A stretch of DNA of 64,000 nucleotides from JAEUSG01 sp964590225 (GTDB lineage: Bacteria > Fibrobacterota > OXYB2-FULL-49-7 > JAEUSG01): the NCBI GenBank assembly GCA_964590225.1, contig CAZPWS010000010.1:8970-72969 (forward strand). Direction: 5' to 3'. The notes under the pieces were generated by a model. That model saw only the letters and a program-made list of their open reading frames with translations. It was not told where the DNA came from and made no database searches. Made by a program: the position numbers and the translations under genes. Positions within the stretch are counted from its first letter, which is position 1; each line of letters begins with the position of its first letter. Of this stretch, positions 18,289-33,200 are shown piece by piece.

Positions 18289-21200
18289 ATGATCGGTAAA
18301 TTCGTTTTCTGCTTTATCTTTATATCATTTTTTGTCACAATCAATACCTTTGCGGCCGCAAAAACATGGGTAGGCGGAACTAGCACTTCTTGGAAATTAG
18401 CAGCTAATTGGGATAATGGAATACCTACCGCTTCCGACACAGCTATCTTTGCCGGCACTCCTACCAGAAATTGTGAAATAGATTCCAATATTTCCGTCCA
18501 TAAAATCAGAATTACCTCTGATTTTACCGGCACAGTTACTCAAAATGCTACAAGAACCATAACAATCGGTTCGGGAGGTTACAGTCAGGCAGGGGGTACA
18601 TTTACCGGTAGCTCTACGGCAAGTGACTCAATTAAGCTAAACGGAGACTTTTTATTAACTGATGGAACATTTACAAGCACAAGGGGATATTTTGTAATCA
18701 GTGGTATTGCCAATCAAAATAATTCCGGCAATTTTACGGTAAATGGGGGTAGTTTTGTTCATAATAACGGTACTGTAAAGTTTAATCATGATCCGGGAGG
18801 TTACGGACACATCTCTACCATTTCGATAGGTTTAGCTTCTAACAAGCTTGAGATGGGTTCCCTCTGGTTCCACAATAATACCACTGATAACCATTTCAAC
18901 AATTATGTAATAAGTGCAGGAGACACCCTTGTTGCTAATGGACCTTACCGCCAGACAGGTACGAGTAATAATAATGGATGTAGAGTTAAAACGGGAGTAA
19001 TAGAGATCAGGGATAGTATTTGCACAGCACAAAATGGAACTACAACGGTGGAAAAAACTGGTGGAAACGCTATACTTCTTGTGAACGGTACTGGTAATCA
19101 GTATTATCAATCAACCGGTGGGCAGGTACCTAAATTGGAAATTAACAAGAGCGATACGCTTTTTGCTGCAAGCGGTACCACAGATTTTACATCAGCAGAT
19201 TTTACGCTTACTTCTGGTGTGTTCTCTGCGCCAACGGGAAACTATACGGTTACTGGTATATTGACGGATAATTCGGACAATAATGGTATTGACAATACGG
19301 GTAACTTTGCTATTAATGGTGGGACATTTTTACATAATAACGGCACTCTAAGATTTATGAGGAGGCCTGGTGGGTATGGCCATAACAGCTCAATATCTAC
19401 AACTGATCCTTCAAATAAGATTACGCTGGGGTCTCTTATTGTTTACAACAACTCAAATAATAATTGGTGGTGCAACTACAATATTGAGTCGGGAGACACT
19501 TTATTGGTTACAGGAAATTACACGCAGAATGGTGTAACAGGCTATGCCTATGGTTGTAAAATCAATACTGGAGTTGTTGAGGTTAGGGGCAACATAACAT
19601 TTGCCGAGAGGCAGGATGGTGGTAGCGCGTCGTTTTTGATTAGTGGTAGTAATGCGCAGACGATTACACATACCAATTCTCTTGCTATCCCTAATGGCGG
19701 CTGGACTATCAATAAGTCATCGGGTAGTGTTGTTTTGGGTAGCAATATCTCTTTTCCTGGCGGAATAACAATTACAAGCGGCACTCTCGACCAAGGGGCT
19801 TCGTACGGACTTAAAACAGGCGGGACAATAACAGTTGGTGCAAGCGGCGCTTGGACAAATACAGGCACAGGTTACGACTCACTTGGCGGCGCAGTAGTAA
19901 ATTCAGGGACAATTACCATTGACGGCGCTACGACAGCATGCGATCTTGACTCAAAAATCTCGCTCTTTTCTACAAGTGGCGAGCAAAGGGCGTGGAGTGG
20001 TGGTGGTTCATTTACAATTTCAGATGCTTTAGTAAAAGGGATGAGTGGATCTATCACTGCCAACAATTCTGTTAATATGGGTAACAACAGTGGATGGACA
20101 ATAAACGATGGTTGTGGCGACGGAACCAAACATTACTGGATAGCAACAGCAAATGGTAACTGGAATACAGCTTCGAACTGGTGGCCTGCTTTTGTGCCCG
20201 CGTCAACGGATACCGCTGTTTTTACATGGTACTCTACATTCAACTGCGCGATAGATGTGAATGCAAGTGTCAAGCGATTAGAGATTAGATCCAATTATAG
20301 CGGCACAATAACGCAAAACGCTACAAGAACTCTCACAATTGGCAGAGGAGGATTTAGTCAGGCTGGGGGAGTTTTTCTTGGCTCGAATGCCGCCATAGTT
20401 GATTCTGGGAATTTTGTCATGACTGGCGGTTCTTTTACAAGCACCTCCTCTATTTTTACAATGTACGGTTCCCGTTATATTGAGTTGAATCCCTCTTTCA
20501 CAATTTCAGGTGGCACATTTAGCCATAATGATGGAACTCTCTACTTTTTTGGTTTAGCTGGCAAATCTGGCGTTGGTACGAATGCAACAGTAAACTGGAC
20601 AGTGGATGTAACTTCCAAGCTTGCGCTTAAACACTTGCATTTAGTGGGGCAGGGTGGAGATGGCGATGGTGAAGTGGTTAATGTAAATATTGGTTCAGGT
20701 GATACCATTTCAGTTGCTGGAAACTTAGTTTTTAAGGGCACATCAGGTGCGTTGGAGTACCTCTACTTGAATACTGGTGTGGTTGAATTCACAGGTGATA
20801 CCATATTTTGTGATACGGGGGTAACAGGTGGCACGGGTGAAATACTTATAAATGGTACTGCTTCGCCTCGTTATGCGTTTACTGGTGGATATCTGCCAAT
20901 ATTAAAGCTTAACACATCTGGTACAGTAACTCCAACTTCAACAACAACCAGAATTGGGGTTAATAAATTCAGTTTGGTCTCTGGTACTTTTTCTGCGCCC
21001 GCTATTTTAGCCATACATGATTCGGGGACAGCCTTTTCGGTACAGGGTGGTACATTTACGCATAACAACGGTCTCGTTAAATTTGTTGTTCGGGCAGGTT
21101 ACTCGTGGGATGGCTTGTCGAAAAGTATGACAGTTACGCTTGATGTTGCGTCCAAATTGACAGTAGGTAATCTTCGCTATCAGCCGGATGGAGGTGGTGG

Positions 21201-24200
21201 GGGATCTGATAATGTTACCTTTGTAATTGCGTCTGGCGATACAATCCTCGTTTCTGGTGACTTTTCGGTGAATAGAGAAAGTTCTAGACTTGAGGCTCTT
21301 AAGGTTAATGGTGGAGTATTGGAGGTATATGGAAACTTCACAGATAGCTTCAGTACGGCGACAAGTACAGCCTCGGTGCTTTTTAGTGGGTCAAAAGAGA
21401 GACAGACTGTTTCGGTTGCGAGTGGGCAAAGTATGCCTACTGGTAATTGGGAAATCAAAAAGAGTTATGGCACCGTAGTGCAAGGCAGTAACCTTACCTT
21501 CCCGGGCAAGCTTCGCATAACTTCCGGCGCCTTTTCACAAGGAAGATCAACCTATACCCTTTCAGTAACAGATTCACTGATTATAGGTACTAACGGCAGA
21601 TTAGTAAATCAAGGTAGCGGTTCTTTAACGCTTGGCAGCTTCTTTTTAAACGATGGTGTAATGAACTACAATGGAGCTGGCCATTTGGGTGGAGATGCAA
21701 ATATTTCAATAGAGGCAACAGCACCAAGGACATGGACAGGAAGTGGCCTATTTTTTCTTAACGATGTAAGCCTTACAAATCAAAATAACAGTACAGGTAC
21801 AATTTACGCATATAGCAGTGCAATAGTTTCCGCAGGAACAGGTTTTGATGTAAGCCGTAACGATACTGTCAGCTATTCAATAGGAACTAATTCAGCAGTT
21901 CTTCACAACACTGGTACAGTAACCGCAAGCCCCCGTTCAGCCACACTGAATTTTTCCGGCTCCACCATACCAACAACCGGTACTGGGGCAATTGGAGAAG
22001 GAGACAGGATAATACTTGATCCAACTGGAGCTGCTGGAGGGCCGGATACCTGCTATGTTCAAACGGTAAACAGTGCAACACAGATTACCCTTCAAATACC
22101 CCCAACCTGTTCGCTTTATAATGCTGGTTATGAGATAAAGCGAAGCTATAACACGCTTCAGACATGGGAGAATGCTCGGGATAATGATTTGGTTACAGAG
22201 AAGGTAGTTGAGAAGGGGGTTTGTTTTGCGGATGGAAACTTCAGTACAGCGTATGGAACTTCGGTAATTAACATAGCAGGTGCTACCACTGGCAGCTCAA
22301 ATTTTATGTGGCTAACAGTAGCGCAAGGGCAAAGACACAATGGCGTTGAAGAGGGCGTTAACATTGTGTACAATGGTGGCGCAAGCACTGTTAATGTTAG
22401 TACGGCTTATAGCCGAGTTGAATATCTAAGAGTATCCGGTTATTCAGGTTATACATCTACTACTGCTCGGGGAATAAGTGTGACGCATTCGAATTGTTTT
22501 ATTAATGCCTGTATTATTCACGATATTGCTTCTACAAGTAGTTTTGGCGGACTCTTAGCCTTTTGGTGTTCGCCGGACGCTAGTCCTAATGGGGTGATTT
22601 TTTCGAATTGTCTTGCATATAATCTTTCATCATCTACAGGTGACCGCAGGGTCATTGCATTTGGTGATCACAACAGGAATACCCAATTTATCAACTGTAC
22701 GGCGTATAATATTTCGGTATCCGATGTTACTTCATCGGCATTTGGTTTTAAGAATAATGGTACAACAGCAACCTTTAAGAACTGTCTTTCGGTAAAAGTA
22801 TATGCTGCTAATGCTGATTCTGGTATTTGCTTTTCTGGTGGAGCCGCAGCTTCCAATTACAACCTTTCGAGCGACGCTACTGCACCGGGAGCTAATTCTC
22901 TAATTAACAAATTAGCTTACAACCAGTTTGTTGATACTACCTCAGCTTCTGTAGATCTTCATTTACGGGGATCCGCTGATGCCAAGAATGCAGGTGATTC
23001 AACTGGGCTTTTGCAATACTTCGACACAGATATTGATGGAGTTGTTCGTACTGGGGTATGGGATATTGGAGCGGATGAATATATCTTTTCTGGTCCTGCT
23101 TTTACATGGATTGGCGAAGGGGCAGATAGTAACTGGAACACAGGGGCTAACTGGAGCGGAGGGGTTGTTCCTACTACAACTGATACCGCACGATTCAACG
23201 ATGCTACAAACAACCCCTGTTTTATAAATGCTAATGCTTCTGTCAGGGGCTTAATCCTTGAGAGTACATGGAGCGGCACAATAACGCAAAACGCTACAAG
23301 AACAATAACTATTGGAGTAGGTGGATACATCCAGAATGGTGGTACATTTACTGGTGGCAACTCAAAAATTTCAGTTACTGGTACGGCTAATGAAATAACA
23401 ACACCATTTATTCTCTCTGGTGGTACTTTTACGAGCACGAGTGATACACTTGAGATTTCAGCAACAGCACTCCGCTTTACGGGTGGAACTTTTAATCATG
23501 CTAATGGATATTTTCATAACAGAATGACCTCAATTCGTACAGACTCTTTATTTGCGGACAGCTCTTTTCATTTTAACCATCTTGTTATTGGAAGTTTTGC
23601 AAGAAACACCTATGTATCCGGGAAGATAAATGTACAGGGTAATCTATATATCAACGGGATTGATGCCATTGTAGGAGACACCATACTTGTACATAGGGAT
23701 GTTGTTTCAAAGCAGGCTTCAAATGGAGGTACTTCTGGTGCCTGCAAGTTGATCTTTCGAGGCAGCAATAATCAATCTTTGAGTGCAGATGGAGGTTATG
23801 GTTGGCTTGGAGCTACTGTAATCGTTCAGAAATCAGGTGGCACTCTTACAGTTACAGATACAATTGGAAGCGCTTACGACTGGATATGTGATTCAGGTAA
23901 TGTAAGTTTCGGGGCCACAAATCTTGTAAAAGTTACCGGTAATGTGAATGGAGATTACAAGATAAAGTCGGGTGGGCATTCTTTTAATTCATTGTGGATT
24001 ACACAAAGACATGGTTGGCTTTTTGACACTGTCACAGTACTCAAGGATTTACGGTTGTCAAACTCCGCAACTTCTATCGTGCGAGACAGCAATTATGCCT
24101 TTAAGGTAGGTGGTAACCTGACCTCTTCTAAACGCTATTACTCAAGTGCAAATACTGTTATAATACTCAATGGAACTGGCTTGCAAGCTGTAACCGCTGC

Positions 24201-27200
24201 CGATTCAACCAACTACTCATTTCTACCATGCAGCCTTATAATTGATAAACCATCTGGGAAAGTTGTACTTGCAAGAAGCTTGTACTTGAATGATGCTCTG
24301 ACAATCCGTTCTGGCCATTTAAGTATGGGAGACACCTCTTCGCTTCGCATAGATGGCGCTCTGACGATAGGCGCTAATGGTATTCTTTCCGGTAGAGGGA
24401 GTGGCGATTTAAAGCTTGGAGGCGCGCTTTCCAATAGTGGTGTTTTACACCTTAATGGTTATGGCCATCTTGGTGGTGATGCGAATGCGATAGAGATTCG
24501 ATCGACGGTTGATGGAACTCCTCGTACTTGGACTGGAAGCGGACAGTTTTTCCTTTATGATGTTCTTGTCAAGAATATGGAAAATTCCTCGTTAACAAAC
24601 CCTATTTATTTATATAGTTCAACTGACTCTACGGGGAATACTAACTTTAATTTTAGTCGTGACGATACAGTAAGCTACTCGATAGGAACAAATACAGGGG
24701 TTCTTCACAACGCTGGTACAGTAATCACAAGCCCCCGTTCAGCCACACTCAATTTTTCTGGTTCTACTATACCAACAACAGGTACTGGAGCAATTGGAGA
24801 GGGTGACAGAATCATCCTTGATCCAACTGGAGCGGCAGGTGGGCCAGACACCTGCTATGTGCAGACGGTAAACAGTGCGACACAGATTACCCTTCAAATA
24901 CCGCCAATCTGCTCACTTTACAATGGTGATTATGAGATAAAGAGAAGCTATAACACGCTTCAGGCATGGGAAGATGCGCGGGATAATGATTTGGTTACGC
25001 AGAAGGTGGTGGAGAAGGGAGTTTGCTTTGCGGATGGTAACCTTGCGGCGGTGACAGTGAGTGGCGCAACAGTCGATGCCTCTCATTTTATGTGGATTAT
25101 CGCTGCTCCCGGACAAAGGCACAATGGAACTGGAAGTGGTGGAGGAGTACAAATAGCGCCTGCCAACCTCTTTTCTGCAAACTATACCAAACTCGAATGG
25201 GTAAGAATCTCGGGAAGTGGCAGCTTCAATTATGGTCTGCGTGCCAATGGGAGCTATACTACTGTAGCAAACTGTATAGTACACGATATTCCCTCAACCG
25301 GGACATGGATGTATGCCTTGTGGTTGAATAATAGCTACAGTAAGGCTATGAACTGTATTGTCTATAATGTTTCTGTTGCCGGGGCAAACCTTTCAGGCTT
25401 CAGGAATGGCGATGGAGCAGGTTTCGGTTCTACATCGTTTTACAACTGTACTGCGTATAAGCTTTCATCTACCGGAACGCCTGTTGGTTTTGTGCGTGGG
25501 TATCCAGCAATCAACTGTATTGCAATGTCGTGTGGAACAGATTTTTCTGATTGTGATGTTGCGTCTGACTATAATCTATCGAGTGATCTAACTGCTCCGG
25601 GAACACACTCAATTAGGGGTGAATCAGCATATAATCACTTTGTTGACACAACTTCCGGTACAATTAATTTGCACCTATCCGATAAATCAAGCGCGATTGA
25701 TGCTGGATTCGATTTGTCTGGCATATTTACTGATGATATCGACGGGAATATCCGTGCTTACACATGGGATATTGGAGCTGATGAATTTAGCGGTGTAATT
25801 AATTATTTGTCCATCGTTCCAAATGCTTCTGATACACATTCAATAAACTATTCTGTTACCCGTTTGTGTGATCTATCAAGTTCAGACATTAATGCAGCAT
25901 ATATTTTTACTGGAACCGATTCCACGAATATATCTAACAATTTTCAATCTATTGTTGCGGCAGACACATTACTCAGGACCGACGGTGAGTTTACAACACC
26001 AAACTGCACTAACAGTAAAACAATAATTTCGCTTGCAAATGGCATAAAATATTACCTCGGAGTGGCAACAAGGAACACTACAAATGCATGGTCTAATAGC
26101 GTAAAGATAGCTTCATACTGGACCAAACCTGGCAATGCATTGACAATAAGCATATCAGAGACTCCAGCACTTGGAGATTCAGGCCTTATATGCACAATCA
26201 AAAACATCAATAAACTGACAACAAGCGATACAATTCAAGTTTTTATTGGAATTAATGCCCCTAAAAACACTACTTTAGGTCCTGACACGGCGTTTACTTT
26301 TACTGACTTTTCTGGGAAGGACTCAATCACTTTTATCCGGAAAGGGATGTTGGGCTCTACAAAATATTTCTTTACGGTAAGAAATGGGGTTTCAGCCAAC
26401 ATAAACGACGATACGCGTTGGAGTGAAATCAACTCTGTGGAGCTTCCTGGTAACTGGGACACGCTCACAACACCAGACTACTCCCCTGCTACTACCCCCT
26501 CGATACAAATTGTATCTGTTTCGACTTCTGAAGCAAATTTTCGCGTACCTTCTTCAACTTCCTATAATTCCGTTTCTGATTCTGTTCTATTTTTTGTGGC
26601 CACTGATTCTTCTATACTTGCACAAAACTGGAAAACTACCACTCCCAACATAAAAACGGACACCGCCGGTTCGCGTGCCACAATGAGTGTAGATACACTA
26701 TCTGACGGTAAAACATACTGGATCGGTGTTGCCGCTATTAGTAAAGAAGGTATATGGTCGCAATCTCTTTCCATGAGCAGAATTACCACCATTACTGATA
26801 ATAAGCTGACAATAACAGTAAGCAAGATTGACAATAGCACATTCAGACTGAAAATTGACGGTATTCAAGCGCTATCGAGCACTGCAACAACTGTTAAATT
26901 ATGGAATAGGAAAATAGCGCAACTTGACTCATCAATAGATGGCGATTCAATTTTCTCAATATCTTATCCATTCGCAAGCGATACAATCTCAAGAATAGTC
27001 ACCTATCCAGCCTTTACTTCAGACACCTTTTATTTCTCAATAACCGCAGGATACTCTGGAAATTGGGCATCAATTTCGACTGCTAATAGAGCACAGGTAT
27101 ATGTAGATAACACAAAGCCCATAAACAATATGGTGATTCTTGTATTAGACTCTACAAATACTTCAATAAGCGACTCAATTAGTGGTGCTACACTACCGTC

Positions 27201-30200
27201 AGAAACTGATGTTGACTCCATTTGGATATATCTTTCAACTGATTCTACTTCACTTTGGAACACCTTTTTATCACGCGGTGCTCCCTATATTGCCTTTGAT
27301 AAATCCCTAAATAGTACAAGGCAGTTTACTTCGCTTTCGCAAGCAACTCGTTACTGGATAGGCGCTGCTACAAGGGATAGAATGGGTAACTGGTGCGATG
27401 ACTTTTCAGTTACTTCCAGATACACAAAACCAACAAACCCACTTGCCCTTACTATCTCAGAATCAGGAACCCTTAGTCAACTGCGTATTACAATAAACGG
27501 TCTCAATTTACTTGATACTTCGCTGGTTGACTCTGTGTTGATCTATTACGATACCATACCACTTTCTGGAAACTCTTGGGAACTCAAAGGTACATATTGG
27601 CTAAAAGGTCTTTTGCTTGGGGATAGTTCGGTTCTTAGAACAGGTTTTGCAAGTGAGAAGCGTTACTATTTTGCAGTAACTGAGCGAGTTCCAAGGCCCG
27701 GTGTTGTTCTGTACGGTGATATGGCCGCAACGAATAGAACAACTTTTATAACCGGAGACTATATTGAGCCCAACAATGGTATAGTTCATATAACCGATTC
27801 AACAGAAACATCGTTAAGCTATACAATTAACACAGGCACCATGTCAAATGATGTAAAGGATGTTTATATTTTTTATGGCACGAATGCGGCTACTCTTGCT
27901 TCAACATATAAAACAGCAACTCCTCACCTGACTTTAACAAAAAGCGCAGCTATGAGTGCCGGCACGCTTATAATTGGTAGCCTTACGCAAGCAACTAGAT
28001 ACTTTGTTGGTATTGCGGTAAAGGACTCTGCTGGCAACTGGTCTCCTTCCCTGCATCTTGACTCTGCCCGAACAAAAGTAAAAAATCCTCTTGGTATTTC
28101 TCTGTCAAAACGGATAAATAACAACAGGCTGATTGCCATAGCTTTTAGTAATCTTGATTCGTTAAGTCCGAAAATTGACTCTATAAGGGTATGGTGGGCA
28201 GAAAACACTGTTAGATTTAACCCGGAAACACAAACTCTTCAGGCAATTAGAGCGCCGGACACCATTATTGCTCGTTCTTTAATGAGCGATACTGTAATTG
28301 TAACTCTTCGCGATAGTATTGCGCAACGGTTCTGTTTTTCGGCCATTCCAACTCTTTACGAATTCGGTAATACATGGGCAGCTCCAACTACAAACGCTGC
28401 GATGGATACCATATTTTACGATTCCGATGAGCCTCTTAATCCAATAACACTTAATTTACTCGACACTTCGCTCACCTCAATTACAATACGGCCTACTGGT
28501 ACTCTTGTGTTCACAAATACCGATGTGGAATCTCTCTATATCTGGGTGAGAAAGGTGGGTTCGATAGACTCAATAGATATTGCCACACAATTTCGCCTCC
28601 TACCGCCCGACCGAAGCGTAAGCATTGCACGATTGAATGATGGCACAATAACATCCCTGCTTTTTGCCTCCCTTGACACTGGTTCACATTATTACTTCGC
28701 GGTCGCACCTAAGGACACCAGCGGAAACTATTCTATTTACGCCAATGTTCGAACATTCAAGAGCGGTTCTCGTCCATTAAATCCCCTCACTCTTACAGCT
28801 ACTGCTGTTTACAGTAATTTCGCAAGAATAACAATATCTAATCTATCTCAGCTTGCAACAAATATAAATCGCTCTTTGGTGAAAGTATTGCTATCAACTT
28901 CCACATTTAACACAAACGCTTCTGACACAAGCGGAGCCCGTTACTTTAACTTGACAGATTCAGCCGCTAATACCGCTTCAATTATTGTTAGCGGACTTAC
29001 GCAACTTACGACTTATTATCTCACAGTTTCTGTGTCGAATGCCCGTGGTTGGAATTCCTCCATAACATTACCTACCAATAGTTGCCAGTTCTCAACACCA
29101 TCTGCATCTGACACCATACCACCGAATGGGACGCTGCTGACACTAAAAGTTGACACATCAAAACTACAGCCATTGACACAAGTCGCATTTACCGTAGCAA
29201 GAGTTAACTCAATAACCGTACCAGACAGAGACAGTGCCGTACTTCGTGTCTGCTGGTCACCTAATGCCCCCAATATGAATTTTGCAGCTCCTCCAGCAGG
29301 TGTGAGCTATATGGATATTCCCCTATCGGATATTTCGGGTGATACCCTCAAAGATGAGTTGATATATCCACTTATGCCCGCGAGCATTAAACGGGGAACC
29401 GGTAAACCGTATTATGTAACAATAGCACTTCGGGATGCAGCTTATAATTGGGATATCGGACACATAAAATCAGGTGTAGGATACACTTTGGTTGATACAG
29501 TGCGGCCTACTAACGATACAACATGGTCGGTTTCACGCGTTGGCTTTTCGGATTTACGCGTTGCATGGAACCCACTGTTTTTTAATCGGCCCCCGCTATC
29601 CTTTCGAGATACTGTTCCCCGAATAGGTATATGGATCAGATCGGATTCTTTTCCACAGCTCTTTGTAGATACAGCCGCGCCGTCCATTACAATGGACTCC
29701 GGCTCTGGTTCACCACGCTCTTTTCCTGTACTTTCCCATAATCGTAGCTATTTTGTGGCATGCGCTCCAATGAATACCATTGACAACCGTGGGCGGGTAG
29801 TGTGGAATAAAAGCATGTTCCGCATTAATGTTCCATTTGACTCCTCTACGATTATGCCGCCGCCTAATCTGTGTACCCTTACAGTTGCATATACAACCAT
29901 TCCAGAAACTCTTAAAGTTCGCTGGCGCCTTCCCTCAATTCAATACACAGATGCCAATAATAACATACCTGTTCAATTAGCTTCTGTGATGATTCGTTAC
30001 AGAACAGACGGTATTTATCCATCAACACCGGAAGATGGAATGCTCGCGGGTATTTACCCTCTCAATCCTTCTTTGTCGGATAGTACCCTCATAGGATCTC
30101 TGCCTACTGGTTCAGAAATCCGCTTTACCGCTTTCGTTATAAATCAACTTTCATCATCATATCCTAATAGGATAAGTGCGTCTGCACCGCAGGCAACAGC

Positions 30201-33200
30201 AAGTATAAGAACCCTCTCCTACCCTGCTAACCATCTGACTATTAACTCACTGATTACACATGGTGGAGGTGCGAATCCGGTAACAATTTCGGTACGATGG
30301 AACATTGCTTCCGGTTCGTTACCAACAGCTGTCCGCTTTCTTGTTAGGACTCCAGCCATTGTTCCTACCGCTCACACAGAACAAGGGTATATTGTTTTTA
30401 CTCCACCAACGATCTCTTACAACGAACTTCAGAGCGATTTACCGGACACACTACTGTTCGGTGCTAAATACATTGTAGCAGCCTTTGTTAGAAATGGCGA
30501 TGGGGTCTGGTCGAAAGAAGTTGCATGGGACACCATAACTACGCCGGCCGGACTCGATGTAACGCCCCCTGTAAGTCTCCCTTTCTCTCTATCAGCAAAA
30601 GTTATCGATTGCAAGAATGTACGGATTATTTGGTCTATCGATTCAGCCACTCTCGCAAATGCCAAAACCAATGAGAATAACAAACTCTCGTTCATTTATG
30701 GTTACTCAACTTCGGGTTCCGACTCTTTTCTAAATCCCACAAATATCCGTCCATACACTAATCCAGCGTATAGGCTAATTAATTACAATCATGTTGACAG
30801 TATTGTAATTTCTGGCCTCATTCCAAACCGGACATATACTTTTGCAGTATCGGTGGTTGATTCTGCTAATAATCAGGCCATTACCGATTCCGTTTCTGTA
30901 ACTGAAATAGCTTTATTTGTTCCACCAATCCCCGATTCGTCCATAGAACTATCTTTGATAGACGACATGAATTACCTAATCAACTGGTCAAAGAACATAG
31001 ATAGCGCTACTTCACGACTTTGGCTCCCAGATACAAATATTAAGAGACTTACACTGGCAATACAAAAGGATAGCGCATACACAGGTACTCTCCCGCTATT
31101 AGACGAAACAGGTGATAGATTAATACGAGCCCTTGATGTATCTACAAAAATATTTTCCGAAAACCGGTTTAACTGGGACAGAAATAACTATTATCTGACT
31201 TTATGGCCAACTGTTGACAGGGTTTCTGGCATTGCAGGACCGCCGACAGTAATGGGGCCATTCCGCTATATTATCGACCAGCCATTTCTTGATAGTATTC
31301 GTATGATACAGATTCTGGATACCATTGTCCGAATAAGTTTTATACCAAGAGATTCCACAGAAAACATTATAAGACTTGGTCCTGTAAGTTATGGTGTAAA
31401 TAAGATACCAGATAGAATTGTGCCAAAGACAGCTTACGATACAACGAAAATCAATCTAAACATTGACACCATACCAATAAATCAGCGTTGCAGCGTTGAT
31501 ATTCACCTTAATCGGCTTGATCAAACTGAATGGGCTCTTATTTCCGGAAAAAACAGTTCAAGCCTATCTTTTAAGATTGATATTTCTGATATGCGACCTA
31601 TCCTTAAAGCCACGCCGGACACTTCATATCTTTGCTCTCTTATTATAGATAATAAAGGGCCATCGTTAAATGGCATACTCATCAACTACTCGCGTTCCAC
31701 TCGAACAATGAGCGTGCGGCTTGCGGCCGATTCTATTGAAGGTTTGCATACGGTTGTTTGGGGACTTTCACCCTCTATAATCGTCGATACTATTGCGTAT
31801 ATCATCGGTGATACCATTACGATTGACACCACTGGTATTAATGGGATTTTTATTCGCTTGATTGATAAGCTTGGCAATACCCGTGATACCATCTGGAATG
31901 ATTTTCTCAGCTCGCGTTTGCCATTCAGTACACTATACAAAACTACAACTTCATTTGACAATGGAGGTATATCAGTATTTGTTGCAGATAATGCTATTGG
32001 CAACAATGCCTTCTCAAGCGGATACCTTACTATTGGACTTCAATCTTTGCCAAACAATATTCCACAGCTTACTGCCATGGGTTTTTCAAACGCCCAACCA
32101 GAGCGGTATGTTGTTATTTCTGAGCGGGTTAATACTGATGGTGGAACCGTTTATTACCGGAATGGCATAGATATTGGTATTAAAACGACTGTTTTGGATA
32201 CAGGACTAAAAGTTTTCAGACTATTTTCAAATGGAACTCTTCAGTCAATAGGTGGAGAACTTGACATAGCGACATCTGTTTTATGGATCCGAAAATACTC
32301 GCCTGAATCCATCTGGAACTCCTACGCGCAGGGAAGTCCAAGTAGTGCCGATTCTTTTGTGCTAATAGTTGCAAAGGATAATAGACCTCCTGTTATTGAC
32401 ACAATTACAAGTGGTATAGTGCTAAATGCAGTTACAGATAGCGCCAAAGTAATAATTAAAGCCATGGACAATACAGTCAGAATGCGAGCGAGCTGGAAAG
32501 TTTTTACATTCCGTCCAGATATTTCCGATGTTCCAGTAGTTTTATGGGATACAACTACTTCTGCTCTTACTTCAGGGACAAGGGGTAAACCGGCTACGGT
32601 GGCGGACACATCTGTATTATGTGAATTTGATATTACGGCGATTTATAGGGCAAACAAACAACTTTGCAGGAAAAATGGTTTATTCCTTGCGGTTTGGATA
32701 AGCGATAACACTAAGCGCTACCTTTTTCACAGTTTTCCAATTGCGGTTGATTCTGTCACCGGCTCTTTTAATTCGCTTAATGAATTCTGGTCAATTATTA
32801 ATATTAACGCAAAGCCAAATAGCAACCTGAGCATATTTGAATGCTTAAGCGGTCTTTCTAATGGCTCTTACGATCCTGGTCGTATTAAAATTTTTGCGTT
32901 GAGTAACAACGAATGGAGACCGTATGCAAAAGATGACCCCCTATTCCGAATTGCGCCAAATAATTCTTTTCTTATGATTACAAGAAAGAGCGCAGATAAT
33001 ACCATATTATTTAACACTGGCAAAGCAACGCTGCCAAGCGTAAAAAATAGCCGTGGCTTTGCCATGGCTGCCGGAGGAACTTCTGGTGGCTGGAGAATGA
33101 CTTCTCTCCCTTATATGGGTTCCATTTCACAAGCAAGCATTATCTCTGCATCCATAACGAAGGATACGGCAACTGGCAGGGTTCCTCTAATAAATCGTCT

